Positions 24,756 through 30,726 of a DNA stretch of 40,503 nucleotides are shown here, in pieces (within the stretch, counting starts at the first letter, position 1; each line of letters starts with the position of its first letter). The stretch spans positions 1 to 40,503 of the forward strand of contig NZ_SRIO01000017.1 of NCBI RefSeq assembly GCF_004684205.1, read 5' to 3'. Made by a program: the position numbers and the translations under genes. This stretch comes from Candidatus Macondimonas diazotrophica. GTDB taxonomy: Bacteria > Pseudomonadota > Gammaproteobacteria > UBA5335. The notes beneath the pieces are model-generated. The model had not been told where the DNA came from and ran no database searches. It saw nothing but the letters and a program-made list of their open reading frames with translations.

Positions 24756-25097
24756 TTACTGTTTTACTATGAAGTCAATTGTTGGCCACTTACGCCGTAT
24801 TACTGCAAGTTTCAGTTCCTTGTAATGAAGCAAACGAACTTTAAATAATACATCATTATATGGATTTTTATACATTGAAAAATGTTCAGGGTTTTTAAAA
24901 GTTGGCCAAGCTTCATGCATCCATATTGCATCATACTTAAATTGCCCATGTGCAATGTGTGCATAATTTGCTGTTGTTATGTTTGCAAGGTGGCGAAAAT
25001 CGAATAAGACATCTTCGCAATGGGTAATGTGGCGAGTATGCTGGTTAGGTATATTTGGAAGAATCAATTCCCGAAGTAATTCTAAATCACAAATCAT
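24756..25097 (-). CDS. histidine-rich hypothetical protein
   Basis: 113 residues with GGAGAG eight bases before the ATG and an 11-base overlap with the upstream gene. It contains many His (NQHTRHITHCED, AHIAHG) and aromatic residues (AIWMHEAWPTF), and a basic end. This might suggest metal binding, but no known motif fits. Function unknown. Confidence 0.6.
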   Translation of the reverse strand: MICDLELLRELILPNIPNQHTRHITHCEDVLFDFRHLANITTANYAHIAHGQFKYDAIWMHEAWPTFKNPEHFSMYKNPYNDVLFKVRLLHYKELKLAVIRRKWPTIDFIVKQ

Positions 25098-26049
25098 TTG
25101 AAGCTCTCCAGACTTTTTTAGCTGCTAGGAATTCCGCAATGTTTTTATACTGGGAAAGTTGAGGTTCCCCTTCTTTGTATTCTTTTATTTGGGTATTACC
25201 TAACAGGGCAGCAATGGTATCCCCAGAAGCTACAAGTATTTTGCCCGGTCTAAATTCTTCCAATACGCTTATAGCATCTCTTAGTTTTTTAAGCAGCAAT
25301 AAAGAATGCAAGGTACCAACTTCAATAGTTTGTTCACAGTGTTCTAGCAATTCAGCAATATCCTCCTGCTGTACCGTGTCACTTAGCAAGGCTACAGGAG
25401 AATCACTACTGAACAATTTTACAATGATACTTTTCCAATATTCATGCAGTGGCATTTGTGTTCCATCAGCATCAATGGGCACAGAAGTTTTTGGGAATTT
25501 TCCTACTGAAGCTGCCCAAGCTGCCATTAATTCAGGTAATTTATTTTTATCCCTGGTGCTGGCTACTTTATTTAAAGTGTTTCTTACAATTCGCAATATG
25601 GCTTCTTCTGCTCTGTCTTTTATTACTGAGGTTTCTATGAATGCGGATTCTCGCAAATCTGTTATTGCAGAATTTAAGGCTCGCATGTAGCCTTTTATTG
25701 CAGCAGGATCATTTGTGGCTTTTGTTATTCTGAATTTTGGGAGGTCTGCAACTCTGCGGTCATCATAGCGCAAAGCTACAACTGAGAGATTTTCTACTAA
25801 AGCTCCCCAATCCTCCTGCCACAATTCTAGCGGTAAATAGGTTTCCCACATTACAGGCAATTTATTGATTAGGGCGCAACCAAATAGGTGAGATTCTTCA
25901 AGGGTAAGTCTACCTGCCATGAATGGCTCTAGCTGACCTTTTATCAGGGATTTTACAGGTAAATTAAATATTGGATGCGGCACTCTGCCATGACCATAGC
26001 CTATGTTGCAGGTGTAGGATATGCCACTTTTAGGACAGTGTAATTTCAC
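25087..26049 (-). CDS. conserved phage protein of unknown function
   Basis: 320 residues, starting at GTG with GGGAG nine bases upstream. The N-terminus reads MKLHCPKSGISYTCNIGYGH then PHPIFNLPVKSLI and LTLEESHLFGCALIN; I believe related N-termini occur in other phage early regions, but I cannot name a family. Cys5, Cys14 and nearby His could bind metal. The remainder is mostly helical without catalytic motifs. It is placed just upstream in transcription from the helicase block, which suggests a replication-related role (inference). Confidence 0.65.
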   Translation of the reverse strand: MKLHCPKSGISYTCNIGYGHGRVPHPIFNLPVKSLIKGQLEPFMAGRLTLEESHLFGCALINKLPVMWETYLPLELWQEDWGALVENLSVVALRYDDRRVADLPKFRITKATNDPAAIKGYMRALNSAITDLRESAFIETSVIKDRAEEAILRIVRNTLNKVASTRDKNKLPELMAAWAASVGKFPKTSVPIDADGTQMPLHEYWKSIIVKLFSSDSPVALLSDTVQQEDIAELLEHCEQTIEVGTLHSLLLLKKLRDAISVLEEFRPGKILVASGDTIAALLGNTQIKEYKEGEPQLSQYKNIAEFLAAKKVWRASNDL

Positions 26050-26064
26050 GTTTTATTACTCCCT

Positions 26065-26454
26065 TTATTTTACATATCTGTTTAAAATTTTCTCAGCGGT
26101 TTTCCAGCCTTCTGGCTCATTATATATTAGATAGCTAGAGAGTATTTCTGTAGCTAGAGATATATAGTTTTTGCCTAAAGCAATTTGTATTGCCCAGAAG
26201 GTGAGAGACTTTTTCTGATATTCTGGACTTGCCATATTTGTCCCCAAATATAGGAAATTAGAAGCTATAAAGTGACCATATAATGTTGTCTTTGGGTGCA
26301 GCAATTTTTCTATCTTAGTAATTGATCTTTTTTTCTCCCATTCTGAGCAATTACTGCGATCTATAGCATGACACATATATGGTGCGCCTTTATGCCATGA
26401 AGCGTAATATGGCATTGCTTTAATCAGGACATTTGCAAACTGAGCTTGATTCAT
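26065..26454 (-). CDS. tandem paralogue 3 of a small phage family
   Basis: 129 residues. It shares with the next two genes an N-terminal FANVLIKAMPYY, a Cys in YMCHAID, a helix ending in LLHPKTTLYGHFI, a YQKKSLTFWAIQIAL block and a C-terminal leucine-rich helix ending NRYVK. The three genes lie head to tail with 16-19 bases between them. The copies have diverged considerably, so the duplication is old. No known family recognised; the His/Cys content hints at metal or ligand binding but is not proof. Confidence 0.7.
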   Translation of the reverse strand: MNQAQFANVLIKAMPYYASWHKGAPYMCHAIDRSNCSEWEKKRSITKIEKLLHPKTTLYGHFIASNFLYLGTNMASPEYQKKSLTFWAIQIALGKNYISLATEILSSYLIYNEPEGWKTAEKILNRYVK

Positions 26455-26470
26455 TTTTCAGCTACCCTTT

Positions 26471-26896
26471 CTACTTTACATAGTGGTTTAAAAGTTTTTT
26501 AGTGAGTTCCCAACCTTCAATGTCATCGTGTCTTATATAACTCCAAAGAAGTTTTTGCATGTCTAAATTAGGATTTTTACCTTCAAGTATTAGATCGGTC
26601 CAAAATGCGAGAGCTTTTCTTTGATATTCGGTTTCACGTATTTCAACATCGTAACGGATATAACCTTTTTCTATAAAATTGTCATATAAATAGGCGCAAG
26701 GGTGAAGTATATCTGCTATTTTATTTTTTGCTCTTTCGCCTTTTTTAGACCAAAAGTAGCGTCCATAATATTTATTTATTGCAAAACACATGCAATTTCT
26801 GGTTTTTGGGTGATCCTTATTTTTAATTCCAATTGCATAGCTTCTGTAGTATGGCATTGATTTAATTAACACATCAGCAAATTCTGCATTATCCAT
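26471..26896 (-). CDS. tandem paralogue 2 of a small phage family
   Basis: 141 residues with AGGAG eight bases before the ATG. Shared family blocks are FADVLIKSMPYY, NCMCFAINKYYG, ILHPCAYLYDNFIEKG, YQRKALAFWTDLIL and LLNHYVK. It is closest to the 26065-26454 copy, sharing ADVLIK-type starts and H/RYVK ends. The middle is basic (SKKGERAKNKIADI). Function unknown. Confidence 0.7.
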   Translation of the reverse strand: MDNAEFADVLIKSMPYYRSYAIGIKNKDHPKTRNCMCFAINKYYGRYFWSKKGERAKNKIADILHPCAYLYDNFIEKGYIRYDVEIRETEYQRKALAFWTDLILEGKNPNLDMQKLLWSYIRHDDIEGWELTKKLLNHYVK

Positions 26897-26914
26897 TTTA
26901 AACTCTCCTGCGTC

Positions 26915-27340
26915 TCAGATTTCAAGAACCAATAAAATATCTTCTGCATTCCAGAGATTTAAATTTTGGTTATGCAAAGCAAGTAGCAATCTCTGTATAA
27001 TAGAAAATGGCGCTTCAGTGATGCTAGCAATATAATATGCCCAAAATTGCAGGGCCTTTTTATCATAGTTGGTGCTAGCAAATTCAATGTCTTTGCGCAG
27101 TTTGCCAGTTTCTGTTAGGTATTCTAACAAACTTGAATAGGGCCAGAGGCGTTTGTTAATTTCAAGTTTAGCCTCTTTTGCTTTTTCTTCCTCCAATAAG
27201 CCATCTTTTGCCATATATGCCAAAGTATCACACATTCTGTAAGAGTATATATTAACGCCTTTATTTGGAAACTCAAAATGGAAAGGAGCATAATATGGCA
27301 TTGCCTGTCTCAATATTTCCGCCATTGTTTCTGGGTTCAT
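26915..27340 (-). CDS. tandem paralogue 1 of a small phage family
   Basis: 141 residues from MNPETMAEIL, chosen because it starts right after the upstream stop with GGGGGA seven bases before; a longer in-frame start overlaps that gene. Family blocks are AEILRQAMPYYAPF, YRMCDTLAYMA, RLWPYSSLLEYLTETGKL and YDKKALQFWAYYIAS. It is the most divergent of the three. Function unknown. Confidence 0.7.
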   Translation of the reverse strand: MNPETMAEILRQAMPYYAPFHFEFPNKGVNIYSYRMCDTLAYMAKDGLLEEEKAKEAKLEINKRLWPYSSLLEYLTETGKLRKDIEFASTNYDKKALQFWAYYIASITEAPFSIIQRLLLALHNQNLNLWNAEDILLVLEI

Positions 27341-27341
27341 A

Positions 27342-27689
27342 CTACTGTCCCCCAATGATATATTTTCCAATGAAATTGATTTCCTCTTTGCTAAGCTCTG
27401 CTGGTTGTTTTGATTGCAGTGCTATTGCAATATCTGCTGCTTCCATTTCCTGCCTAGCTTCTTGGAAGGAATTAAAACTTGCATACTTTTCTGCTAGCAT
27501 CGCAGCAAGTGCAGATTTTTTTGGCTCCGCTTTCTTGTTTTTGCTGTTGCTGCCAACTTGGGCCCGGTATAGTAGCAAATCCAGCTTTCTTATCAATGCC
27601 ACCACAACTTCTGTATCTTCTGAATACTGTTGCAGAGCTTTCATAATTAGCTGTACTTCATCTTCTGTGAGTACAGGTCTGTATTTCAT
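27342..27689 (-). CDS. small helical hypothetical protein
   Basis: 115 residues starting MKYRPVLTEDEVQLIM, with GGGAG eight bases upstream and an ATGA overlap with the previous gene; the frame extends further upstream but lacks such a signal. Helical N-terminus (LIMKALQQYS, EVVVALIRKLDLLLYRA), then a basic linker (SNSKNKKAEPKKSA) and another helical part. No family recognised. Confidence 0.6.
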   Translation of the reverse strand: MKYRPVLTEDEVQLIMKALQQYSEDTEVVVALIRKLDLLLYRAQVGSNSKNKKAEPKKSALAAMLAEKYASFNSFQEARQEMEAADIAIALQSKQPAELSKEEINFIGKYIIGGQ

Positions 27690-27937
27690 ATTCCGTACTC
27701 CCTTAATTCTGCGGCTACAATTTGCAACTCTTGCGCCCAAGTTTTTGTCATTTCCGCAAATGCATTTGCACCTACTTTTTGGTTAATCGCACTCAGTTGC
27801 ATAGCTACAAAGCCGGAAATGCCAGAATAGAAAGCACTTTTCAATGCCATTTTGCTAGCTTCTGAGCAATCTTCTGCAATCATAATGCTGCTGAAATGTT
27901 CCCATAATTCCTGAATTGTGTTTGCTTGCATTGTCAT
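27686..27937 (-). CDS. small early protein, possible paralogue of the 28130-28351 gene
   Basis: 83 residues, GGGAG nine bases before the ATG. TIQELWEHFSSIM, DCSEASKMALKSAFYSGISG and the following hydrophobic helix resemble IIEALWKDFSES, NCTPQERTAHKETFYNAILS in the 28130-28351 product: a LWxxF start, one Cys, then K-x3-FYxxI. Small phage proteins with this shape are common; their function is unknown. Confidence 0.6.
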   Translation of the reverse strand: MTMQANTIQELWEHFSSIMIAEDCSEASKMALKSAFYSGISGFVAMQLSAINQKVGANAFAEMTKTWAQELQIVAAELREYGI

Positions 27938-27939
27938 GT

Positions 27940-28137
27940 TTAAATCTCCCGAAATTTATTGATTCGTGTATTTTGCGCCATATAACGCTGCCACTGGTTC
28001 ACTTCATTATAGAAAATATCTGGCAATTCCTTATTTGTTTTCAGCACCAGCTGAATTCTATGATGCATTTCAATTTCACTGACGCCAGATTCTATGGCGT
28101 ACTTAACTGCCGCTACCACTGAAGTAGTTTTAAACAT
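27940..28137 (-). CDS. small hypothetical protein
   Basis: 65 residues with AGGAG six bases before the ATG and an eight-base overlap with the upstream gene. Helical N-terminus (SVVAAVKYAIESGVSEIEMH) and a basic end. The stop and the next ATG are separated by two bases. No family recognised. Confidence 0.6.
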   Translation of the reverse strand: MFKTTSVVAAVKYAIESGVSEIEMHHRIQLVLKTNKELPDIFYNEVNQWQRYMAQNTRINKFREI

Positions 28138-28351
28138 TGGTTTCTCCTCTGGAAGCTTCTACCGGACAGCCTGAAATTGCAGTTTCAGACTCCTTTGGAG
28201 CCATCTTTACTTCCACACGTGCTAGATTAATAAAGCTCAGTATTGCATTGTAAAATGTTTCTTTGTGTGCAGTTCTTTCCTGGGGCGTACAATTTGCTAG
28301 GTAATTATTGGATTCTGAAAAATCCTTCCATAGTGCTTCTATTATGTTCAT
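28130..28351 (-). CDS. first gene of the long early operon, small protein
   Basis: 73 residues with AAGGA nine bases before the ATG. It is the promoter-proximal gene of the minus-strand block and follows the 540-base regulatory region. MNIIEALWKDFSESNNYLA and ETFYNAILSFINLARVEV relate it to the 27686-27937 gene. No known function; being first in an early operon fits a host-interaction role, but this is only inference. Confidence 0.6.
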   Translation of the reverse strand: MNIIEALWKDFSESNNYLANCTPQERTAHKETFYNAILSFINLARVEVKMAPKESETAISGCPVEASRGETNV

Positions 28352-28394
28352 GTGTTAGTTTCCTTGTTTTGAGTTGCTTGTGGCGGATGCGCCC

Positions 28395-28430
28395 TGACTG
28401 ACTGCCTGACGGACGGACGGACCGCATGAC
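28395..28430 (+). repeat. tetranucleotide tract (T/G)GAC
   Basis: Nine 4-base units in strict register: TGAC at 28395, 28399, 28407 and 28427, GGAC at 28411, 28415 and 28419, with two variant units (TGCC at 28403, CGCA at 28423). It lies in the leader of the early operon, downstream of the candidate promoter at 28432-28460, so it would be transcribed. Confidence 0.75.
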
Positions 28431-28431
28431 T

Positions 28432-28460
28432 AGGGTACCATGCCCGCCGGCCACCGTCCA
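28432..28460 (-). promoter_or_regulatory. candidate early-operon promoter with GGGCATGGTACCCT element
   Basis: Minus-strand TGGACG (28455-28460) and TACCCT (28432-28437) are 17 bases apart and lie about 80 bases before the first early gene. Matches to sigma70 consensus are only 4/6 and 3/6. The 14-base GGGCATGGTACCCT recurs with one mismatch at 29978-29991, where a TTG-type -35 is again 17 bases from TACCCT. Shared spacing makes it a plausible promoter or operator. Confidence 0.35.
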
Positions 28461-28480
28461 TGCCCCAGCCTGCTAGTATT

Positions 28481-28740
28481 GCATCTTACCTAAGTACCTA
28501 TATCCTGATTGCTACCTATACCTTGCTTACCTTATCCTATACACTTGGCGTATATTTTAGGGAGGTACTTAAAATTTAAAGAAAAAATTAGAAAATAGTT
28601 AATTAATTAAAAGAGGGTATATAAGGGAATATAAGATGGTAACATGGGTATATGATAGTAGCAGGGATGCAATGTGTGATAGGTGGGGAAGTTATGGAAG
28701 TATAGTTAATTAGTGGTGGGAGGTGCATGTGTGGGGCGGT
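28481..28740. other. candidate replication origin: skew flip, pentamer repeats and AT-rich core
   Basis: No gene is visible. On the plus strand 28441-28560 has about 39 C and 18 G, while 28561-28740 has about 58 G and only 6 C (hand counts). TACCT occurs five times at 28487, 28495, 28513, 28519 and 28528; the opposite orientation (A/G/T)GGTA occurs at 28563, 28615, 28637 and 28646 on the other side. Between them, 28569-28612 is nearly pure A/T (three G), including the palindrome TTAATTAATTAA. Repeats flanking an easily melted core and a strand-skew switch are typical of replication origins. Function is inferred. Confidence 0.45.
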
Positions 28741-28742
28741 GC

Positions 28743-28821
28743 GTCACTCGGTCAGTCTGTCAGTCCGTCAGTCACACGGGCACTGTGTCACTGTGACATT
28801 GTGACCTGCTGACCGGCTGAC
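28743..28821. repeat. eight-base-periodic tetranucleotide dyad, GTCA x4 / TGAC x4
   Basis: GTCA stands at 28743, 28751, 28759 and 28767, and its complement TGAC at 28794, 28802, 28810 and 28818, each series with an exact 8-base period. All four pairs are symmetric about 28782. The outer arms also share GCGTCA...GGTCAG. The centre contains ACAC/GTGT. It may be a protein-binding array or a large cruciform, next to the candidate origin and the terminator of the 28889 gene. Confidence 0.8.
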
Positions 28822-28831
28822 GCGCCACCAG

Positions 28832-28867
28832 AAAATAAAAAGCCCCACCAGCCGAAACTAATGGGGC
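28832..28867 (-). terminator. rho-independent terminator of the 28889-29494 gene
   Basis: On the minus strand a ten-pair stem (GCCCCATTAG with CTGGTGGGGC, two T-G pairs) with loop TTTCGG is followed by TTTTTATTTT. It begins about 20 bases after the stop codon and isolates this gene from the origin-like region. Confidence 0.9.
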
Positions 28868-28888
28868 ATGGATAACTAATTGAATGTA

Positions 28889-29494
28889 TCAGAGTGCAGC
28901 GGCATCCACTGTTACATTGCGACATTCCGCCAACAATTCCAACAACTTCTCAAACACTGGCGCATGTTCTGCCAATTGTTCCATTTCCTCCGAATCTTCG
29001 CTATCTGCAACAGCAGCAACTAGTGCTTCAATGTTGTTCATCATGGCATCCGCTACTGCCGGATTACCCGCTGCCGCTTTGCATTTCTCGCGGATAATGC
29101 GGCTTCCAGCAGTAGCGGCAGCTTGGTCTTTTCCGAGTAAGCGGATTGAGGCAGAGAAGTAATAGCTTCCGGCAGCATCCAAAGTTACTTTAGTAAGTAC
29201 TCTAGACCAGCCGCCCCGCTCAGCATCAAGACTCTGTACCAATGCTTCCAGATTGCAGTTTTCTGGCGTAGGCTGGAAGTCCCAGTTGTCGCCATTTTCT
29301 AGCAACAACTTTCTTCCGAACGCCTCAATAGCAGCATTGATCGCCTTTGCTTCCGGGCAGCTTGGTTCAAATCCAGCATACTGCCATTCTAGATTCTCCC
29401 GCTTTTGCCCGTAGCGAGGAGAGTTTTTGGCACTGACTTTATGAAAGTAGCTGCTAGCTTTCTGCACTTGCGGAATCAGATTGACGTTGCTCAT
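28889..29494 (-). CDS. probably abundant early protein, paralogue of the 21778-22377 gene
   Basis: 201 residues from the ATG with AAGG eight bases before it; a GTG three codons upstream is less well placed. The N-terminal half is polar with many aromatics (RENLEWQYAGFEPSCPEAK), then a beta-like part (WSRVLTKVTLDAAGSYYFSA), and a helical C-terminus that resembles that of the 199-residue protein (RIIREKCKAAAGNPAV; AEHAP; final VDAAAL). It has its own strong terminator and a structured leader, again pointing to high, separate expression. Base composition looks more GC-rich than the neighbouring early genes. Function unknown. Confidence 0.75.
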   Translation of the reverse strand: MSNVNLIPQVQKASSYFHKVSAKNSPRYGQKRENLEWQYAGFEPSCPEAKAINAAIEAFGRKLLLENGDNWDFQPTPENCNLEALVQSLDAERGGWSRVLTKVTLDAAGSYYFSASIRLLGKDQAAATAGSRIIREKCKAAAGNPAVADAMMNNIEALVAAVADSEDSEEMEQLAEHAPVFEKLLELLAECRNVTVDAAAL

Positions 29495-29527
29495 GTCATG
29501 CACCTTCTAATCAGTTACGTTGTCCTA

Positions 29528-29583
29528 CTGGCACCATGCCAGCAAGCACTTGCAGCCTAACATACACTGCGCTAAGCTGCAAG
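29528..29583 (-). promoter_or_regulatory. structured leader with overlapping hairpins
   Basis: Upstream of the 28889-29494 gene lie CTGGCA/TGCCAG (29528-29542, 3-base loop), GCAAG/CTTGC around 29543-29554, and an 8-base inverted repeat CTTGCAGC/GCTGCAAG (29549-29556 with 29576-29583). The second and third share bases and cannot form together, so the leader could switch between structures. The role is inferred. Confidence 0.45.
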
Positions 29584-29607
29584 GGTTTGCTGACTCATCG
29601 GTTCATT

Positions 29608-29817
29608 TCACACCTCGTCAAGAATACGTTCTAGGCCAATATCCAACGCTCTAAGTAAATGACTCTTATGAGGAGCCAACCTAAAAATTTCCCCACCATC
29701 CAACACGACGACCATAGCACATTTATCTTCTCCCAAATCAGTAACGTCGATTTTTACGCCCATTTCCATAGCCGTCAACAGCCGGTTAAGGAATGCATCA
29801 CGTTCTTTCGCTTTCAT
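29608..29817 (-). CDS. small early protein
   Basis: 69 residues from MKAKERDAFLNRLLTAMEMG, chosen for the GGTGAGG eight bases upstream; the frame extends further but lacks a better site. Pattern: helix, then a beta hairpin (VKIDVTDLGED, CAMVVVLDGGEIFRL), then a helix (SHLLRALDIGLERIL). It is the first gene leftward from the divergent intergenic region, so probably transcribed first in infection. No family recognised. Confidence 0.6.
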   Translation of the reverse strand: MKAKERDAFLNRLLTAMEMGVKIDVTDLGEDKCAMVVVLDGGEIFRLAPHKSHLLRALDIGLERILDEV

Positions 29818-29904
29818 ACAAGTAACCTCACCTTTCATAACATTCACCAATGGAATTCCAATAGTGCCGCAACTTACAACAGAATGCAAGCTGTTGGAAA
29901 GTAA

Positions 29905-29934
29905 ATTGTAGACTATCTTTGCTGCTGTAGTCAC
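29905..29934 (-). promoter_or_regulatory. candidate leftward early promoter
   Basis: Minus-strand GTGACT (4/6 to TTGACA) and TACAAT (5/6 to TATAAT) are separated by 18 bases, about 90 bases before the first leftward gene. It is a reasonable host sigma70 promoter by sequence alone. Confidence 0.4.
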
Positions 29935-29962
29935 AGTAAATACAAATGATAATGATATGCAA

Positions 29963-29991
29963 TTGTAAAGAAGGTAGGGGCAGGGTACCCT
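29963..29991 (+). promoter_or_regulatory. candidate rightward promoter with GGGCAGGGTACCCT element
   Basis: TTGTAA (29963-29968) is 17 bases from TACCCT (29986-29991) on the plus strand. The same GGGCAnGGTACCCT element with the same spacing appears on the minus strand at 28432-28460. The -10 match is weak. Confidence 0.3.
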
Positions 29992-30097
29992 TTTTTACTT
30001 ATTTGTGGCGGCCCTATCCTATACCACTTCAAAAATTTTTCTAAACTTTTTTACTTCCCAAGAAGTTTCAATACCCTTAAATCCTCCCCCAACATTA

Positions 30098-30103
30098 TAT
30101 AAT
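30098..30103 (+). promoter_or_regulatory. candidate -10 box of the late promoter
   Basis: A perfect TATAAT lies 30 bases before the small terminase start. No good -35 is present at 16-18 bases upstream (CTTAAA at best), which would fit a promoter that needs an activator, as expected for late genes. Confidence 0.4.
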
Positions 30104-30132
30104 TACCTCAATAGCGGCAAAGGGGCACCTTC

Positions 30133-30726
30133 ATGAATACTGAGCGAGCCATACAACTATTAGGGCAGGGGCACCAGCCTAGCGTAGTAGCAGCGGCCCT
30201 TGGTGTAACGGAATCTGCTATCTCCCAATTGCTTTCCCAAGATACTTATGCAAAAGAAGTAGCAGAAAAAAGGGCTGCCGCACTTAGCCGCTACTCAGAT
30301 TTAGACAGTAAGTGGAATAACTTAGAAGATAAGTTACTGGATAAATTAGAAAAAGTTGTTCCACTTCTGATGAAGCCTAGGGATATTTTGCATGCACTAG
30401 ATAAAGTGAATGGAGCCAAACGTCGCGGATCTTTTGCTCCACAAGAATCTCTGCCTCAAGATAGAGTTGTAATGCTTGAATTGCCCCCCAGCGTACAGTA
30501 TAATATTGTAACAAACATTAACAAGCAGGTAATAGAAATCCAAGGATCAGATGGTAAAAGTCAAAGTTTGGTGACTATTCCTACCAACCAATTGGATGGA
30601 TTAGCAAATGAAAAGCGCAAAAGAGAGGCTATTGCAAGCGGATCAGCAAAGAGCTCAGAAACTGAAAATTCAAATTCTCAAGCTCTGCTCAGCAAACCGC
30701 CAGAAAGTCTCGCGGATAGCTTGTGA
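30133..30726 (+). CDS. terS: terminase small subunit
   Basis: 197 residues, AAGGGG seven bases before the ATG. Residues 3-35 (ERAIQLLGQGHQPSVVAAAL then GVTESAISQLLS) form a helix-turn-helix for recognising packaging sites, followed by helical segments (NNLEDKLLDKLEKVVPLL) for ring assembly and a low-complexity C-terminal tail. It is the first late gene and overlaps the large terminase through GTGA. The name rests on the HTH plus position directly before the large terminase. Confidence 0.8.
   Translation: MNTERAIQLLGQGHQPSVVAAALGVTESAISQLLSQDTYAKEVAEKRAAALSRYSDLDSKWNNLEDKLLDKLEKVVPLLMKPRDILHALDKVNGAKRRGSFAPQESLPQDRVVMLELPPSVQYNIVTNINKQVIEIQGSDGKSQSLVTIPTNQLDGLANEKRKREAIASGSAKSSETENSNSQALLSKPPESLADSL

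Larger units (their letters stand above)
29818..30132. other. divergent intergenic region between early and late genes
   Basis: About 315 bases without a convincing gene. It contains the leader of the leftward early gene, candidate promoters in both directions, a direct repeat ATCATTATCATT (minus strand, near 29950), and the GGGCAGGGTACCCT element at 29978-29991. Its right half is AT-rich. It is the control point for early versus late transcription. Confidence 0.6.

Noticed and set aside
25175-25690. 171-codon open frame on the plus strand
   Set aside because: Antisense to the 320-residue conserved early gene, which has a GGGAG site and operon overlaps; no ribosome-binding site noticed for the antisense frame.
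27265-27786. 173-codon open frame on the plus strand
   Set aside because: Antisense to two packed early genes with clear ribosome-binding sites; hydrophobic Ser/Leu composition typical of antisense frames.
29981-29996. GGGTACCC followed by six T, terminator-like
   Set aside because: The palindrome has no loop, so it cannot form a normal terminator hairpin; treated as part of the shared 14-base element.
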